Assembly (NCBI GenBank): GCA_030642885.1
Contig: DAOWMX010000151.1
Location: forward strand, 1 to 5,736
DNA: 5,736 bases
Source: Anaerolineales bacterium
GTDB lineage: Bacteria > Chloroflexota > Anaerolineae > Anaerolineales > E44-bin32
Reading direction: 5' to 3'
Shown here: positions 5,629 through 5,736 of the stretch, piece after piece
How positions within the stretch are numbered: position 1 is the first letter of the stretch
How the letters are laid out: every line of letters begins with the position of its first letter
Program-made: the position numbers and the translations under genes
The notes under the pieces: model-generated
What the model was told of the DNA's origin: nothing
The model's input: only the letters and a program-made list of their open reading frames with translations
Databases searched by the model: none

Positions 5629-5736
5629 GTGCGCCTGCAAGCGTGCATGGACAGAGAGGTGAAAGTCCTCTTCAGGCATGCGCTCTCCGGCTTGTAACCG
5701 ACTGTAACTGCGTCGCCGCGAGGCGGGGTGGAGAGC
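5629..5736 (+). mobile_element. Probable 5' end of a group II intron (partial, runs off the right edge)
   Basis: The segment starts with GTGCG, the group II intron 5' consensus (GUGYG), and continues with features typical of domain I. A stem GTGCATG/CATGCGC (5643-5649 with 5677-5683) encloses the hairpin AGAGG-TGAAAGT-CCTCT (5655-5671); 'GGTGAAAGTCC' is common near the 5' end of bacterial group II introns. A second hairpin, CGCC-GCGA-GGCG (5714-5725), carries a GNRA tetraloop. GCTCTCC (5682-5688) and GGAGAGC (5730-5736) are exact complements that could close this arm. The reverse transcriptase/maturase gene and the catalytic domain V would lie beyond the window, so this could be a full element or a fragment. 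The hairpin immediately upstream fits group IIC, but the class is not established. An alternative is another structured RNA. Confidence 0.6.

Noticed and set aside
5340..5648. Minus-strand 102-codon open frame upstream of the FAD oxidoreductase
   Set aside because: It reads through the perfect 33-bp palindrome, the other hairpins and the presumed intron start, and has low-complexity composition caused by GC-rich repeats.

Overview
The window looks like bacterial chromosome of moderate GC content with tightly packed metabolic and transport genes. The membrane-fusion protein, with its long coiled-coil hairpin, and the GltD-type oxidoreductase fragment read like proteins from Chloroflexota (Anaerolineae-like). 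That assignment rests on recalled family resemblance, not on a search.

Layout from left to right. (1) At 1-139 on the minus strand is the N-terminal fragment of a probable GltD-type FAD/NAD(P) oxidoreductase that runs off the left edge. (2) At 140-560 is a divergent intergenic region. It holds a perfect CRP/FNR-type site (TGTGA-N6-TCACA) at 230-245, a perfect 7-bp palindrome at 186-202 and weak promoter elements facing both ways. (3) At 561-3936 on the plus strand is a three-gene operon: membrane-fusion protein, ABC ATPase and MacB-type permease. Together they form one tripartite exporter of the MacAB/YknXYZ type. (4) At 3937-4158 is a convergent spacer with a hairpin at 3973-3998 whose U-rich side serves the minus strand best. 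(5) At 4159-5334 on the minus strand is an FAD-dependent amine/amino-acid oxidoreductase of the DadA/sarcosine-oxidase-beta family, with its own probable promoter. (6) At 5335-5628 is non-coding DNA containing a perfect 33-bp palindrome and two further hairpins. (7) From about 5629 to the right edge, the sequence looks like the 5' end of a group II intron on the plus strand, starting directly after a hairpin.

The three transporter genes clearly act together: the first two overlap by 4 bp and the third follows 56 bp later. The two oxidoreductases flank the transporter, point leftward, and have no visible functional link to it. I see no clear new multi-gene system. The items most worth a second look are the probable group II intron at the right edge with its palindrome-rich insertion site, and the promoter in front of the GltD-like gene, where the CRP-type site falls at -41.5 from the predicted start.
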